Of a DNA stretch of 64,000 bases, positions 26,521 to 34,457 are shown one piece after another; the first letter of the stretch is position 1, and every line of letters starts with the position of its first letter. A program made the position numbers and the translations under genes. The stretch comes from Marinoscillum luteum (GTDB taxonomy: Bacteria > Bacteroidota > Bacteroidia > Cytophagales > Cyclobacteriaceae): positions 248,001 through 312,000 of the forward strand of contig NZ_JBIPKE010000020.1 in NCBI RefSeq assembly GCF_044005705.1. The letters are read 5' to 3'. The notes under the pieces were generated by a model. That model made no database searches and was not told the DNA's origin. It saw only the letters and a list, made by a program, of their open reading frames with translations.

Positions 26521-26975
26521 CAAAACACATTCAGACAAAAGATAGCGACCCAAAAGAAGGTAAGCGAATCATCAAGCTATTCCTGGATGATGAAACTAAG
26601 GCTTTTGCCCAATTCCAACCTCCAGTCAAATTCAGCCTCGACACTACCAAAATACCTGATGGCCCACATCTCCTGAAAATTGTAGCCAAATCATCAAGCA
26701 ATGTGGAAGGCATTAAAGAAATTCCCTTTGAGGTGCGCAACGGGCCTGAAATAGTAGTTGTAGGACTCAAACCTAATGAAGTGGTGGATAATCAGGTGGC
26801 CATCACAGTAAATGCCTATGGAAGCGAACATGGAGATGAATTTGTAGTCGCAGGATCAGAAACACCCAAGGGCATACCAGCATGGGTTTGGGCGCTCCTT
26901 ATTGGCTTCATTGGGTTTGCGCTGTTCTACTTTATCATGTATTCCACACCCGAATTTTACAAATCGTTCTTCTAA
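26517..26975 (+). CDS. Oxidase-cluster protein with Ig-like domain and C-terminal membrane anchor
   Basis: Unrecognised protein of 152 aa. Residues about 18-110 have the beta-sandwich look of a Fn3/Ig-like domain (FSLDTTKIPDGPHLLKIVAKSS, then IPFEVRNGPEI). A single helix at 120-142 anchors a short C-terminal tail. It lacks heme motifs and signal peptide; the topology would be N-out if the tail helix inserts last. Overlaps the previous gene by 4 bases and the next by 1 base (TAATG), so it belongs to the same operon and is probably an accessory subunit. Confidence 0.6.
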   Translation: MTKHIQTKDSDPKEGKRIIKLFLDDETKAFAQFQPPVKFSLDTTKIPDGPHLLKIVAKSSSNVEGIKEIPFEVRNGPEIVVVGLKPNEVVDNQVAITVNAYGSEHGDEFVVAGSETPKGIPAWVWALLIGFIGFALFYFIMYSTPEFYKSFF

Positions 26976-27340
26976 TGAAAACTGAAATACTACAACTCGA
27001 AGACATAAAACTGCTCGTGGATAACTTCTACGCAAAGGTAAAGGCAGACCCCCTCCTTGCGCCTATTTTCGACGAGCGCATTGCCAACAATTGGCCACAT
27101 CACATGGATAAGATGTACCGCTTTTGGCAAACCGTACTACTGGGCGAGCACACTTACCTGGGTAGCCCGTTTGCTCCTCACGCCAATTTGCCTATAGACA
27201 AAACCCATTTCACACAATGGCTCAGCCTCTTTCACGAAACTATTGATGAGCACTTCAGCGGAGAGAAGGCCGAAGAAGCCAAATGGCGGTCAATCAAGAT
27301 GGCAGAAATGTTCCAACTGAAAATCGCTTATCGTAAATAA
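26975..27340 (+). CDS. Group III truncated hemoglobin
   Basis: Cytosolic heme protein of 121 aa with the 2/2 globin fold. It shows FYAKVKADPLLAPIF, the NWPHHMDKMYRFWQTVLLG segment that carries the family signature around helices B-E, and His residues in FAPHANLP and WLSLFHETI, the latter with the proximal His F8. Group III proteins are implicated in NO or microaerobic metabolism. The ATG at 26975 overlaps the upstream stop (TAATG); an earlier non-ATG start in this frame would only add residues read from the previous gene. Confidence 0.88.
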   Translation: MKTEILQLEDIKLLVDNFYAKVKADPLLAPIFDERIANNWPHHMDKMYRFWQTVLLGEHTYLGSPFAPHANLPIDKTHFTQWLSLFHETIDEHFSGEKAEEAKWRSIKMAEMFQLKIAYRK

Positions 27341-27379
27341 AAACCCGGCCAAATATCCAATACATGCTCCTTAGCTATT

Positions 27380-28243
27380 ATGACTCACACTGACCATTCA
27401 ACTACCTCCTATTGGGACTATATTCAAACGGAAGCCTTGCTTTCCCTTCAAAATCCCAAAACCAATCTCCCCGATGAAGCGGTTTTTATTATGTATCATC
27501 AGGTAACTGAATTGGTGTTTAAGATGATCCTACATGAACTTCAACAGTTAGTAGAAAACCCATTTTCCACAGATGCAATGGGTATCAAAGTTGATCGAAT
27601 CAATCGGTACACGGAATTACTGATCTCGTCATTTGCGATTATGAAACACGGCATGGACCACAACGAGTACAACCGTTTCCGTAAAGAGTTGGCTCCTGCC
27701 AGTGGCTTCCAGAGTGTTCAGTTCAGATATATCGAAATCTACTGCACACGTATTACCAATCTGCTGAGCAAAAACATCACCATCGATCTGGGGGCCTCTC
27801 CTTCAGTAGCCCTATGTTTTGAATACTTATATTGGAAAGAAGCCGGTCACGATCATCAAACCGGCAAAAAAACGCCAACCCTTCTTGATTTCGAAGAGAA
27901 ATACGAAAAAGAACTCATTTCTCTGGCTACAAACGTTCGTGGAAAAACATTGGAAGATCAACTTTTAAACCTCCCTAACCCTAATCCTGCTATAGAAGAA
28001 AAGCTCAAAACATTCGACTACTTGTACAACGTAAAATGGCCACTTGTACATTTGGACACGGCCCAACATTACCTGGATAGCCGGGGAGAAAACAAACCAG
28101 CTACAGGAGGTTCTGATTGGAAAAAATACCTCCATCCACGGCATCAGCAGCGGAGCTTTTTTCCATCGCTTTGGGACAAAAGCGAAATATATGACTGGGC
28201 AGAACCGCGTAAGACTGATCTCGATAAAAACATAACATCATGA
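27380..28243 (+). CDS. Tryptophan 2,3-dioxygenase family protein
   Basis: Heme dioxygenase-like protein of 287 aa. Family motifs are intact: FIMYHQVTELVFKMILHEL (distal His near 39), RFRKELAPASGFQSVQFR (substrate-carboxylate Arg), and the C-terminal HLDTAQHYL and ATGGSDW near the proximal His. The enzyme normally opens the indole ring of L-tryptophan to N-formylkynurenine. No other kynurenine-pathway gene is near; its place in a NO-stress cluster, overlapping the following membrane-protein gene by 4 bases, is unusual and could mean a role tied to NO or heme. Confidence 0.85.
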   Translation: MTHTDHSTTSYWDYIQTEALLSLQNPKTNLPDEAVFIMYHQVTELVFKMILHELQQLVENPFSTDAMGIKVDRINRYTELLISSFAIMKHGMDHNEYNRFRKELAPASGFQSVQFRYIEIYCTRITNLLSKNITIDLGASPSVALCFEYLYWKEAGHDHQTGKKTPTLLDFEEKYEKELISLATNVRGKTLEDQLLNLPNPNPAIEEKLKTFDYLYNVKWPLVHLDTAQHYLDSRGENKPATGGSDWKKYLHPRHQQRSFFPSLWDKSEIYDWAEPRKTDLDKNITS

Positions 28244-28683
28244 GTACAACCGTAAAACATCCCGTCACGGTAGCCTCCGTCTTTCTTTGGATCGGCTTTG
28301 TGTGTGCTATCAGCTTTATGGAAGCATGGCTCAAATTTCAGGCTGAGGGTGTCACTTTGGTCATCGGGCTGAGCATAGGCCGGCTGGTGTTTGATGCACT
28401 GAATAAAATAGAATGGGTCTTTGCCTTAAGCGTGATCATCAGCATTTTTTGGTCAAAAGACCAATTATTTCAAAAGATCAACACTCCTTATTTCATTGTC
28501 TTGATCTTACTTATTTCTCAAACCTTCAGGCTACTTCCAGCCCTGGACATCCGTGCACAAATGCTCATCGATGGTAAGGAAGTTGGCGCATCCAACACAC
28601 ATTTTTATTATGTAGGAATGGAAGTGGTGAAGGTTGTATGTCTCTTCATTTTCGGAATCAAACTTTTTAAGAGTACCCCATAA
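28240..28683 (+). CDS. Four-helix hypothetical membrane protein
   Basis: Unrecognised protein of 147 aa with about four hydrophobic segments (14-30, 63-78, 86-101, 122-142) and a short loop with VGASNTHFYY. It has no charged catalytic motif. Overlap with the dioxygenase gene and close spacing to ric show it belongs to the NO cluster; such small polytopic proteins often accompany heme-copper enzymes. Confidence 0.6.
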   Translation: MSTTVKHPVTVASVFLWIGFVCAISFMEAWLKFQAEGVTLVIGLSIGRLVFDALNKIEWVFALSVIISIFWSKDQLFQKINTPYFIVLILLISQTFRLLPALDIRAQMLIDGKEVGASNTHFYYVGMEVVKVVCLFIFGIKLFKSTP

Positions 28684-28687
28684 AATC

Positions 28688-29409
28688 ATGGAAAACACAA
28701 TAAATAAAACGATCGGTGAAATAGTTGCAGAAGATTATCACTTTGCCGCCATTTCGAAAAACATGGAATCGATTTTTGCTGCAATGGCCATCGGTCATTG
28801 TCTGATGTTTGTGCCTCAAAAAACATCAATCCTCTGGACTTGATTCAAGAACTGGAGCAAGTGAAACAAAATCACACAGGAAGAGCCATCGATTATCAAT
28901 CTTGGCCCATTGATCTTCTTGCAGACTATATCGAAAAAAAACACCATCGCTATGTGGATGAAACCATTCCAATCTTACAACAATATCTGGAGAAACTATG
29001 CGCGGTACATGGAGCACATCATCACGAGCTTTTTGAAATCACCAGGCATTTCAATGCCTCAGCCGGAGAGCTTACTGTTCATATGAAAAAAGAAGAGTTT
29101 ATCCTTTTTCCTTTTGTTCGAAAAATGATGAAGACCAAAAACAGCGGCGAAAAAATCACTCCACCTCATTTCGGAACAGTGAAAAACCCAATAAAAATGA
29201 TGATGCACGAACACGACAATGAAGGAAACCGATTTAGAACCATCCACGAGCTAAGCAATGGATACACTCCTCCGGCTGATGCTTGTAATATCTACAAGGT
29301 AACGTACGCTATGCTCAAGGAATTTGAAGATGACCTGCATCTTCACATCCATCTGGAAAACAATATTTTGTTTCCGAAATCCATTGCGATGGAGGCCAGC
29401 CTCAACTAA
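28688..29409 (+). pseudogene. ric: ric/ytfE/scdA iron-sulfur cluster repair di-iron protein, frameshifted
   Basis: The family repairs Fe-S clusters after nitrosative damage through a di-iron hemerythrin-like centre. Here the first 22 codons (MENTINKTIGEIVAEDYHFA and two more) read normally, then the frame is lost. Restoring one base in the T run at 28752-28754 (ATTTC to ATTTTC) gives FEKHGIDFCCNGHRSL, the diagnostic CC motif of the ScdA N-terminal domain, running on into SDVCASKN and the intact downstream hemerythrin domain with its His and Glu ligands (HGAHHHE, HMKKEEFILFPF, MHEHDNEG, HIHLENNILFP). The repaired protein has 240 residues. A real inactivating deletion, programmed frameshifting or an assembly error in a short homopolymer are all possible. 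Confidence 0.88.
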
Positions 29410-29433
29410 ATTTCATAATTAAAACACCCCAAA

Positions 29434-29898
29434 ATGCAATCTACAAAGCCTTTAAAAAGACACAAGTTTCTTCAGCCACTCAGCCACGAACATCATCACA
29501 GCCTGCTCCTTTGCTGGAAAATAAGAATGGGTTTTCGCAAGCAGATAGAACTGAAGCGGATCAAGCGCTATACAGACTGGTATTTCCAACAGCACATCAG
29601 CCCCCACTTCTCCCTGGAAGAACAGCACCTCTTCCCTATTTTGGGTATGGATCATCCTTCAGTAAAGAAAGCGCTAGCCGAGCATCGCAGACTCAAAAGA
29701 TTGTTCACGGATGAGCATGAGTTCAAAAAGAACCTGAGCCGGATAGAAGAAGAACTCGAAAGTCACATCAGATTTGAGGAGCGGGTGCTCTTTCAGGAGA
29801 TTCAACTACAGATCTCCAAACACCAGCTTGAACTCCCGGCAATCCTTCATCAGGAACTGCCCTATGAAGAAAACACGAGTGACCCTTTTTGGGAATAA
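29434..29898 (+). CDS. Hemerythrin-like domain protein
   Basis: Cytosolic four-helix protein of 154 aa with His/Glu ligands spaced as in hemerythrin HHE domains: LSHEHHHSL (near 17-22), HFSLEEQHLFP (near 58-68), LAEHRRLKR (near 82), and HIRFEERVLFQE (near 111-122). It probably holds a di-iron centre binding oxygen or NO. Last gene of the NO cluster, 24 bases after ric. Confidence 0.8.
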   Translation: MQSTKPLKRHKFLQPLSHEHHHSLLLCWKIRMGFRKQIELKRIKRYTDWYFQQHISPHFSLEEQHLFPILGMDHPSVKKALAEHRRLKRLFTDEHEFKKNLSRIEEELESHIRFEERVLFQEIQLQISKHQLELPAILHQELPYEENTSDPFWE

Positions 29899-30015
29899 AA
29901 TCAGGCTCGGTCGGCCTGGCGAGATTTCTCCACGCAAAACCCGCTGAATCACTTCATTTTTCTCACTTTTGCCTTCAAATACTGAAGTACAGATTACTCA
30001 CTCATCATTGGCCAA

Positions 30016-31302
30016 GTGGAAGTAAAGGGAAAAAGAAAGTTATTGAATAAAGCGAGCATACTGGAAGGTGCCAGCTCTACTAATCCGTTCGTATTCAGTC
30101 GGATGTTCCTGCTCTGGGCATTTCTAGGCCTGGTGGGTGGGCTCATCGCCGGTGTATACTGGATTACCCTGGAGTTTCTCACACATCAACTATCCATCTT
30201 TCAGGGTTGGCAGGTCATTCCGCTGATGGCTGGTGCAGGCCTACTTGCAGGACTCATCATCCACTTCATCGGGGATCCGGGAGAAATCCAGCTGATTGTC
30301 AATAACATCCGATTCAATAAGGGTAAACTTGACCCTAAAAACAACCCCTCCATGATTCTTTCGTCACTCCTGTGTGTGGCATCTGGAGGAAGTCTGGGGC
30401 CTGAGGCTCCCCTCGTACAGGTGACAGGGTCCACGGGATCTTGGCTGGGGAAAATGCTCCGCCTGAAAGGAGAAGAGTTGCGCTCACTCAGCATTGCTGG
30501 TATGGCCTCAGGATTCACAGCACTCTTTGGAGCACCACTTGGTGGCAGTCTCTTTTCTCTGGAGATACTCCATCACAAACATGTGGTGGAACACTACCAG
30601 GCCATCATCCCCGCCTTTGTGGCCAGCTGTTTCAGCTACGTCATCTTTGCCTTTGTGGTTCACCTGGGCCTCGGCCCCATTTGGGATCTCCCTGCCTACG
30701 AAATAGCCGACAAATTCGATTTTGCGTTGGCAGTGTTCTTTGCCTTGTTTGCCACGGCCGTGGGCTGGGGGTTTATTTTTTTAACCAAAGGGTTGAAAGT
30801 ACTCTTTCAAAAAACAGCCTTCCCTATTTATGTAAAAACACTCATCGGAGGGATCATTCTTGGGACCATTGCATTCTATTTTCCTCTGACCCGATACTTT
30901 GGGCATGAGCAAACAAACCACTTGCTGGAGGGCCAGTTTACACTATCGTTTTTAGTACTCCTCCTACTATTTAAGATTCTCGCCATTTCAGTCACAGTGA
31001 CCTCCGGATGGAGAGGTGGCTTTATCATTCCGCTTTTCTTCACGGGGGCCACCCTTGGCCTCATCATCCACCACTTCATGCCCGGAGTGAGTATTTCCCT
31101 GACAGTGATCAGCTGCATGGCGGCCGTCAATGTGTGCGTCACCCGTACACCACTGAGCACGACCATCCTTCTGGCCTCACTCACGGGATTTTCCTATTTC
31201 ATCCCCATTCTGTTTGCCAGCCTGACAGGATATTTTCTGGCACCTAAAACTCCTTTTATCTCCTCTCAAATGGAAGAAAGCAAAAATCACAAGAGCGCTT
31301 AA
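30016..31302 (+). CDS. ClC family chloride channel or antiporter
   Basis: Membrane protein of 428 aa of the voltage-gated chloride channel fold with about 10-12 helices. The selectivity-filter segment GGSLGPEAPLV near residue 118 corresponds to the GREGP motif of E. coli ClC, and the late filter appears as GWRGGFIIPLF. The first filter motif GSGIP is not recognisable, as in other divergent bacterial ClC proteins. The frame opens with GTG at 30016; the next ATG (30103) would remove the first helix, so the GTG is preferred. It follows the NO cluster by 117 bases with no shared operon sign. Confidence 0.85.
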   Translation: MEVKGKRKLLNKASILEGASSTNPFVFSRMFLLWAFLGLVGGLIAGVYWITLEFLTHQLSIFQGWQVIPLMAGAGLLAGLIIHFIGDPGEIQLIVNNIRFNKGKLDPKNNPSMILSSLLCVASGGSLGPEAPLVQVTGSTGSWLGKMLRLKGEELRSLSIAGMASGFTALFGAPLGGSLFSLEILHHKHVVEHYQAIIPAFVASCFSYVIFAFVVHLGLGPIWDLPAYEIADKFDFALAVFFALFATAVGWGFIFLTKGLKVLFQKTAFPIYVKTLIGGIILGTIAFYFPLTRYFGHEQTNHLLEGQFTLSFLVLLLLFKILAISVTVTSGWRGGFIIPLFFTGATLGLIIHHFMPGVSISLTVISCMAAVNVCVTRTPLSTTILLASLTGFSYFIPILFASLTGYFLAPKTPFISSQMEESKNHKSA

Positions 31303-31413
31303 AGCACATAACTGGATTCACAGAATCCCCTGTATCACAAAATCGACCACTATCGCATTTGGGCATTCTCAAACACTGAAGCATCCCACGAACTTTGTGT
31401 CTCAATTTTTATT

Positions 31414-31430
31414 AGTTAGGATTCCTTACT
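31414..31430. promoter_or_regulatory. Palindromic operator before the thioredoxin-like gene
   Basis: AGTTAGGATTCCTTACT is an 8-1-8 inverted repeat with one mismatched pair. The same core is repeated before the MarR gene at 31729. Confidence 0.6.
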
Positions 31431-31475
31431 ATATTAGCACTAGCAATATCGCTACACTCTAAAATCTCTTAAGCA

Positions 31476-31709
31476 ATGAGTAAATCCATCTTTTATCATG
31501 CGGGATGTCCCGTTTGTGTCAGCGCAGAACATGACATCCTCAACCTACTTAATCCCAAAGAAGTTGAAGTAATCCATTTGGGTGAAGACAAAACAAAAAT
31601 CGGTGATGCCGAAAAAATCGGTGTGAAATCCGTCCCTGCATTGGTGACGCCAAATGGCCATGTTTTACACATCAACTTTGGCGCAAGCATGGCTGATGTA
31701 AAAGGCTGA
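31476..31709 (+). CDS. Small thioredoxin/glutaredoxin-like protein
   Basis: Protein of 77 aa with a CPVC redox motif (Cys11, Cys14) and the cis-Pro loop VKSVPALVTPNGH, in a minimal thioredoxin fold. It is close in size to the thioredoxin-like proteins that receive electrons from flavoprotein reductases. It shares palindromic sites with the MarR-type gene that follows 64 bases on, so it is probably its regulatory target. Confidence 0.75.
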   Translation: MSKSIFYHAGCPVCVSAEHDILNLLNPKEVEVIHLGEDKTKIGDAEKIGVKSVPALVTPNGHVLHINFGASMADVKG

Positions 31710-31716
31710 TCATTTT

Positions 31717-31765
31717 TTTGTCTTTAATAGTTAGGAGTCCTATGTTTACATACGGCTCCTAACTT
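31717..31765 (+). promoter_or_regulatory. Promoter and overlapping operator of the MarR gene
   Basis: TTTG (31717-31720), 19 bases, TATGTTTA (31740-31747) is a one-mismatch promoter. AGTTAGGAGTCC (31729-31740) and its inverted copy GGCTCCTAACT (31755-31765) bracket the -7 box, so bound repressor would block polymerase. Confidence 0.6.
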
Positions 31766-31772
31766 CATTCGT

Positions 31773-32375
31773 ATGGCCAATTCCGTTTTTGACACCACCT
31801 ATCAGCTGCAGAATGTAGAAAGCAAGATCATTGTATCATTAGAGCGCATATCAGAAGCTTTCAAAGTTCTCCTATGGGAGGATAGTAAAACCCATGGACT
31901 CACGCCGATTCAGGTGCAAATACTGGTTTTTTGTTTGTTTCATTCTCCAGACAAGCGAAAGGGAAAACAACTCGCCTCCGAATTGAACGTCACCAAAGCC
32001 ACAATCAGCGACGCTGTGAAAGCATTGGAGCAGAAAGAGTTAATCTCAAAAACGACAGAAACAGATGCACGTAGCTACATCATTGACCTTACCACACATG
32101 GAAAAGAAGTAGCCGAGAAGGTTTCCTTCTTCGCTAACCCGCTCCATTCACCCATCGAGCGTCTGTCAGAAGAAAAAAAAAGCATCTTATTAAGGAGTTT
32201 GCTGGATCTTATTTCGAACCTGCAATCTGCTGGCATCATATCTCTCAACAGGATGTGTCTTTCATGTAAATACCATGAGCCACGACAAGAGGATCATTAT
32301 TGTCACCTGCTTCAAAAGAAGCTCTCGGATCAAGAACTTCGTATCGACTGCTCTGAACATGTATCTATTCATTAA
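31773..32375 (+). CDS. MarR family regulator with C-terminal cysteine-rich tail
   Basis: Winged-helix regulator of 200 aa: helices about 12-50, recognition region LNVTKATISDAVKALEQKELI (about 75-95), the wing, and a dimerisation helix. The last 45 residues carry CLSCKYH, HYCHLL and DCSEH, four cysteines and several histidines that could bind a metal or sense oxidation; this tail is not usual in MarR. The palindromes before it and before the CPVC protein suggest autoregulation and redox control. Confidence 0.82.
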   Translation: MANSVFDTTYQLQNVESKIIVSLERISEAFKVLLWEDSKTHGLTPIQVQILVFCLFHSPDKRKGKQLASELNVTKATISDAVKALEQKELISKTTETDARSYIIDLTTHGKEVAEKVSFFANPLHSPIERLSEEKKSILLRSLLDLISNLQSAGIISLNRMCLSCKYHEPRQEDHYCHLLQKKLSDQELRIDCSEHVSIH

Positions 32376-32523
32376 ACCCAGCAAATAACTCGCGTCGGAT
32401 TTTCGATAACCTTTGTGAAAGCACTTCAGTAGTTCAAAACAATTGCAGAATACTTTTTGATCCACTATTGTCTTTCACGACTTCCCTATTGAAAGAAGAA
32501 GCAACAGGATACGCAGGCAATGT

Positions 32524-33705
32524 TTATTGCCCTTCTGTAAAAAACTTCAGCTGATTTTTGTAATACATAAGGTCTTCCAGTTCAATTTCCGCTGCTTGCA
32601 GTGCTTTTTCGCTGTATTTCACAGCTTCCTTTTTCTCACCTAATTTGAAAAGAAGGGATGCATAGCTATCGTAATAGGTGGCGCTCGGGTAACGATCCAC
32701 CACACCTCGCATCCAGTTTTTGGCCTGGCTGAGGTGTGCCTCATCATCCACAAACAGATAAAATTTCCAGGCAAACTCGTTCAGCTGATCAGGATCCTCC
32801 ACTTGCTGCTCCTGTACTACTTTTACTGCATTCTCAGCATACACCGGCCAGTTGGCTTTGAGGTCAGCCGCCTTCAGGTTCACCAGCGATTGCAACTCAC
32901 CTTTCTTATCAAAATCCACTTCGGACATCAGCTGCCGTAGTGCCTGCGTGGCAAACAATGTGAGGTCCTCACCCTCATAGATGGCGATAAGCTGATCTAA
33001 CATGACGTCATGGATCTTCTGATCTACGGTATCTTTTCCATACTTAAGCCCATACATGTCGTGATAGGCTATCAGGTACTGAAAAGGCTCGCTGTAAGGA
33101 TCCGACACATTCAGGTTGATCATGGCCCAGGCACTCTCCTCCATCCATTTGGAATGGGGCAACTCTGAAAAAAACGTCTCCACCAGTTTCGTCCGATCTA
33201 GACAGGCGTCGGCCAGCATGAGCGAGTAGTCCACCAAAAAATCTAACGAACGCTCCCCATCCTCAAAATGCTGCTCCATTTCGGAAAGGCTACCAGCCCC
33301 AAGAGCGGCCCTGCCCAAGGTCATCAACTCATCAGTCTCTACAGCCCCGCATCCACGATGCACGACCTCTCCATTGCCATCCAGAAACAACAACACCGGA
33401 AACGAGCTCACTTCATACTCCTCGGCCAGCACAGCACCCGCTATATCCTCCATATCCATGCGGATATTGATGAAGTTGAAATTGAAAAAAGCACCAACCT
33501 CCCTATCCGTAAAAGTGTACTTCTCGAGAATCGCACAGGGCTGACTCCAGTCCGCATACCCCTCCAGAAAGATCAGTTTCCCGGACTTTTTGGATTGATC
33601 CAGTGCCTCAGCCCATGACAGATCGCTGAATTTCACCCCGCCCTGCGCAGCAGCGCAAAGGGTAATTAAAAGGACAAATGCAGAGAAAAAAAATGATTTA
33701 CTCAT
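32524..33705 (-). CDS. Exported thioredoxin-fold protein with incomplete active site
   Basis: Protein of 393 aa with a signal peptide ending near CAAAQG. Residues 25-135 are a thioredoxin-like domain resembling the DUF255/thioredoxin_7 group: LIFLEGYADWSQPC in place of WCxxC, and SFPVLLFLDGNG as the cis-Pro loop. The first active-site Cys is Ser (WSQPC, Cys57 remains), so it cannot act as a normal dithiol reductase but could isomerise or bind partners. The remainder (about 150-390) is helical and ends in TPR-like repeats. Single gene on the minus strand between two plus-strand genes. Confidence 0.75.
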   Translation of the reverse strand: MSKSFFFSAFVLLITLCAAAQGGVKFSDLSWAEALDQSKKSGKLIFLEGYADWSQPCAILEKYTFTDREVGAFFNFNFINIRMDMEDIAGAVLAEEYEVSSFPVLLFLDGNGEVVHRGCGAVETDELMTLGRAALGAGSLSEMEQHFEDGERSLDFLVDYSLMLADACLDRTKLVETFFSELPHSKWMEESAWAMINLNVSDPYSEPFQYLIAYHDMYGLKYGKDTVDQKIHDVMLDQLIAIYEGEDLTLFATQALRQLMSEVDFDKKGELQSLVNLKAADLKANWPVYAENAVKVVQEQQVEDPDQLNEFAWKFYLFVDDEAHLSQAKNWMRGVVDRYPSATYYDSYASLLFKLGEKKEAVKYSEKALQAAEIELEDLMYYKNQLKFFTEGQ

Positions 33706-33763
33706 AAGAAAGTATGTAATTTGAACCTAAAAATAAGTGAAATAAAGATAGCTCTCACACGCA

Positions 33764-34378
33764 ATGTACATGAACGTAAAATATCTGATCTGCGCGCTTT
33801 TCCTAGGCTATGGGCTCACCACCCTGGCCCAATCTACCCACGAAGCTGAGATCCGCCAGTGGCAAAAAGAGCTCAATGAAGAGTTTTCTGATCCTGACAG
33901 CTCTCCATTGACAGCCAAAGAAATCAAGAAATTCAAAGGGCTGGAGTTTTACCCCATCAATGAGGCCTACCGCGTAGAAGCCACACTGGAAATCCTGCAA
34001 AATCAGCAGCCCTTTACCATCCCTACCAGCTCGCAGCAGCAAAAGGTATTTGTGAAGTACGCCATTGCTCGCTTTGAGCTCATGGGCCAGCCATTTGAGT
34101 TTCCGCTCTACCAGAGCCTGCAACTGCAGCAGTCTGAAGAATACAAAGACTATCTGTTTGCACCCTTCACGGATGAGACCAATGGATTTGAGACCTATGG
34201 CGGAGGCCGGTACATGGACCTGAGAATTCCCGAGGGCAATACCCTTGTGATCGATTTTAACAAAGCCTATAATCCGAGCTGTGCCTACAGCCCGAACTAC
34301 AACTGCCCGATACCCCCACGCGAAAATGACCTGACGCTGGAAGTCAAAGCTGGTGTAAAGGCCTGGGAAGACCACTAA
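33764..34378 (+). CDS. DUF1684 family exported protein
   Basis: Protein of 204 aa with a signal peptide (about 1-22). The DUF1684 core is clear in the C-terminal half: GGGRYMDLRIPEG, DFNKAYNPSCAYS and NCPIPPREN with conserved aromatic and Cys residues. The family is widespread in Bacteroidota and Actinobacteria; its function is unknown. Two in-frame ATG codons (33764 and 33770) give nearly the same start. Confidence 0.82.
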   Translation: MYMNVKYLICALFLGYGLTTLAQSTHEAEIRQWQKELNEEFSDPDSSPLTAKEIKKFKGLEFYPINEAYRVEATLEILQNQQPFTIPTSSQQQKVFVKYAIARFELMGQPFEFPLYQSLQLQQSEEYKDYLFAPFTDETNGFETYGGGRYMDLRIPEGNTLVIDFNKAYNPSCAYSPNYNCPIPPRENDLTLEVKAGVKAWEDH

Positions 34379-34457
34379 ACATTGGTGTACTCCGGCTTAC
34401 TCCAGTGAAGAGTTCGTATCATTGCAGCTGGATTTTTAGGTATAAAAGGGGCAATTG

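Noticed and set aside
28634..28843. Separate small gene ending at 28843
   Set aside because: It is the first part of ric read past the frameshift; residues after the break match nothing, while the other frame restores the ScdA motif.
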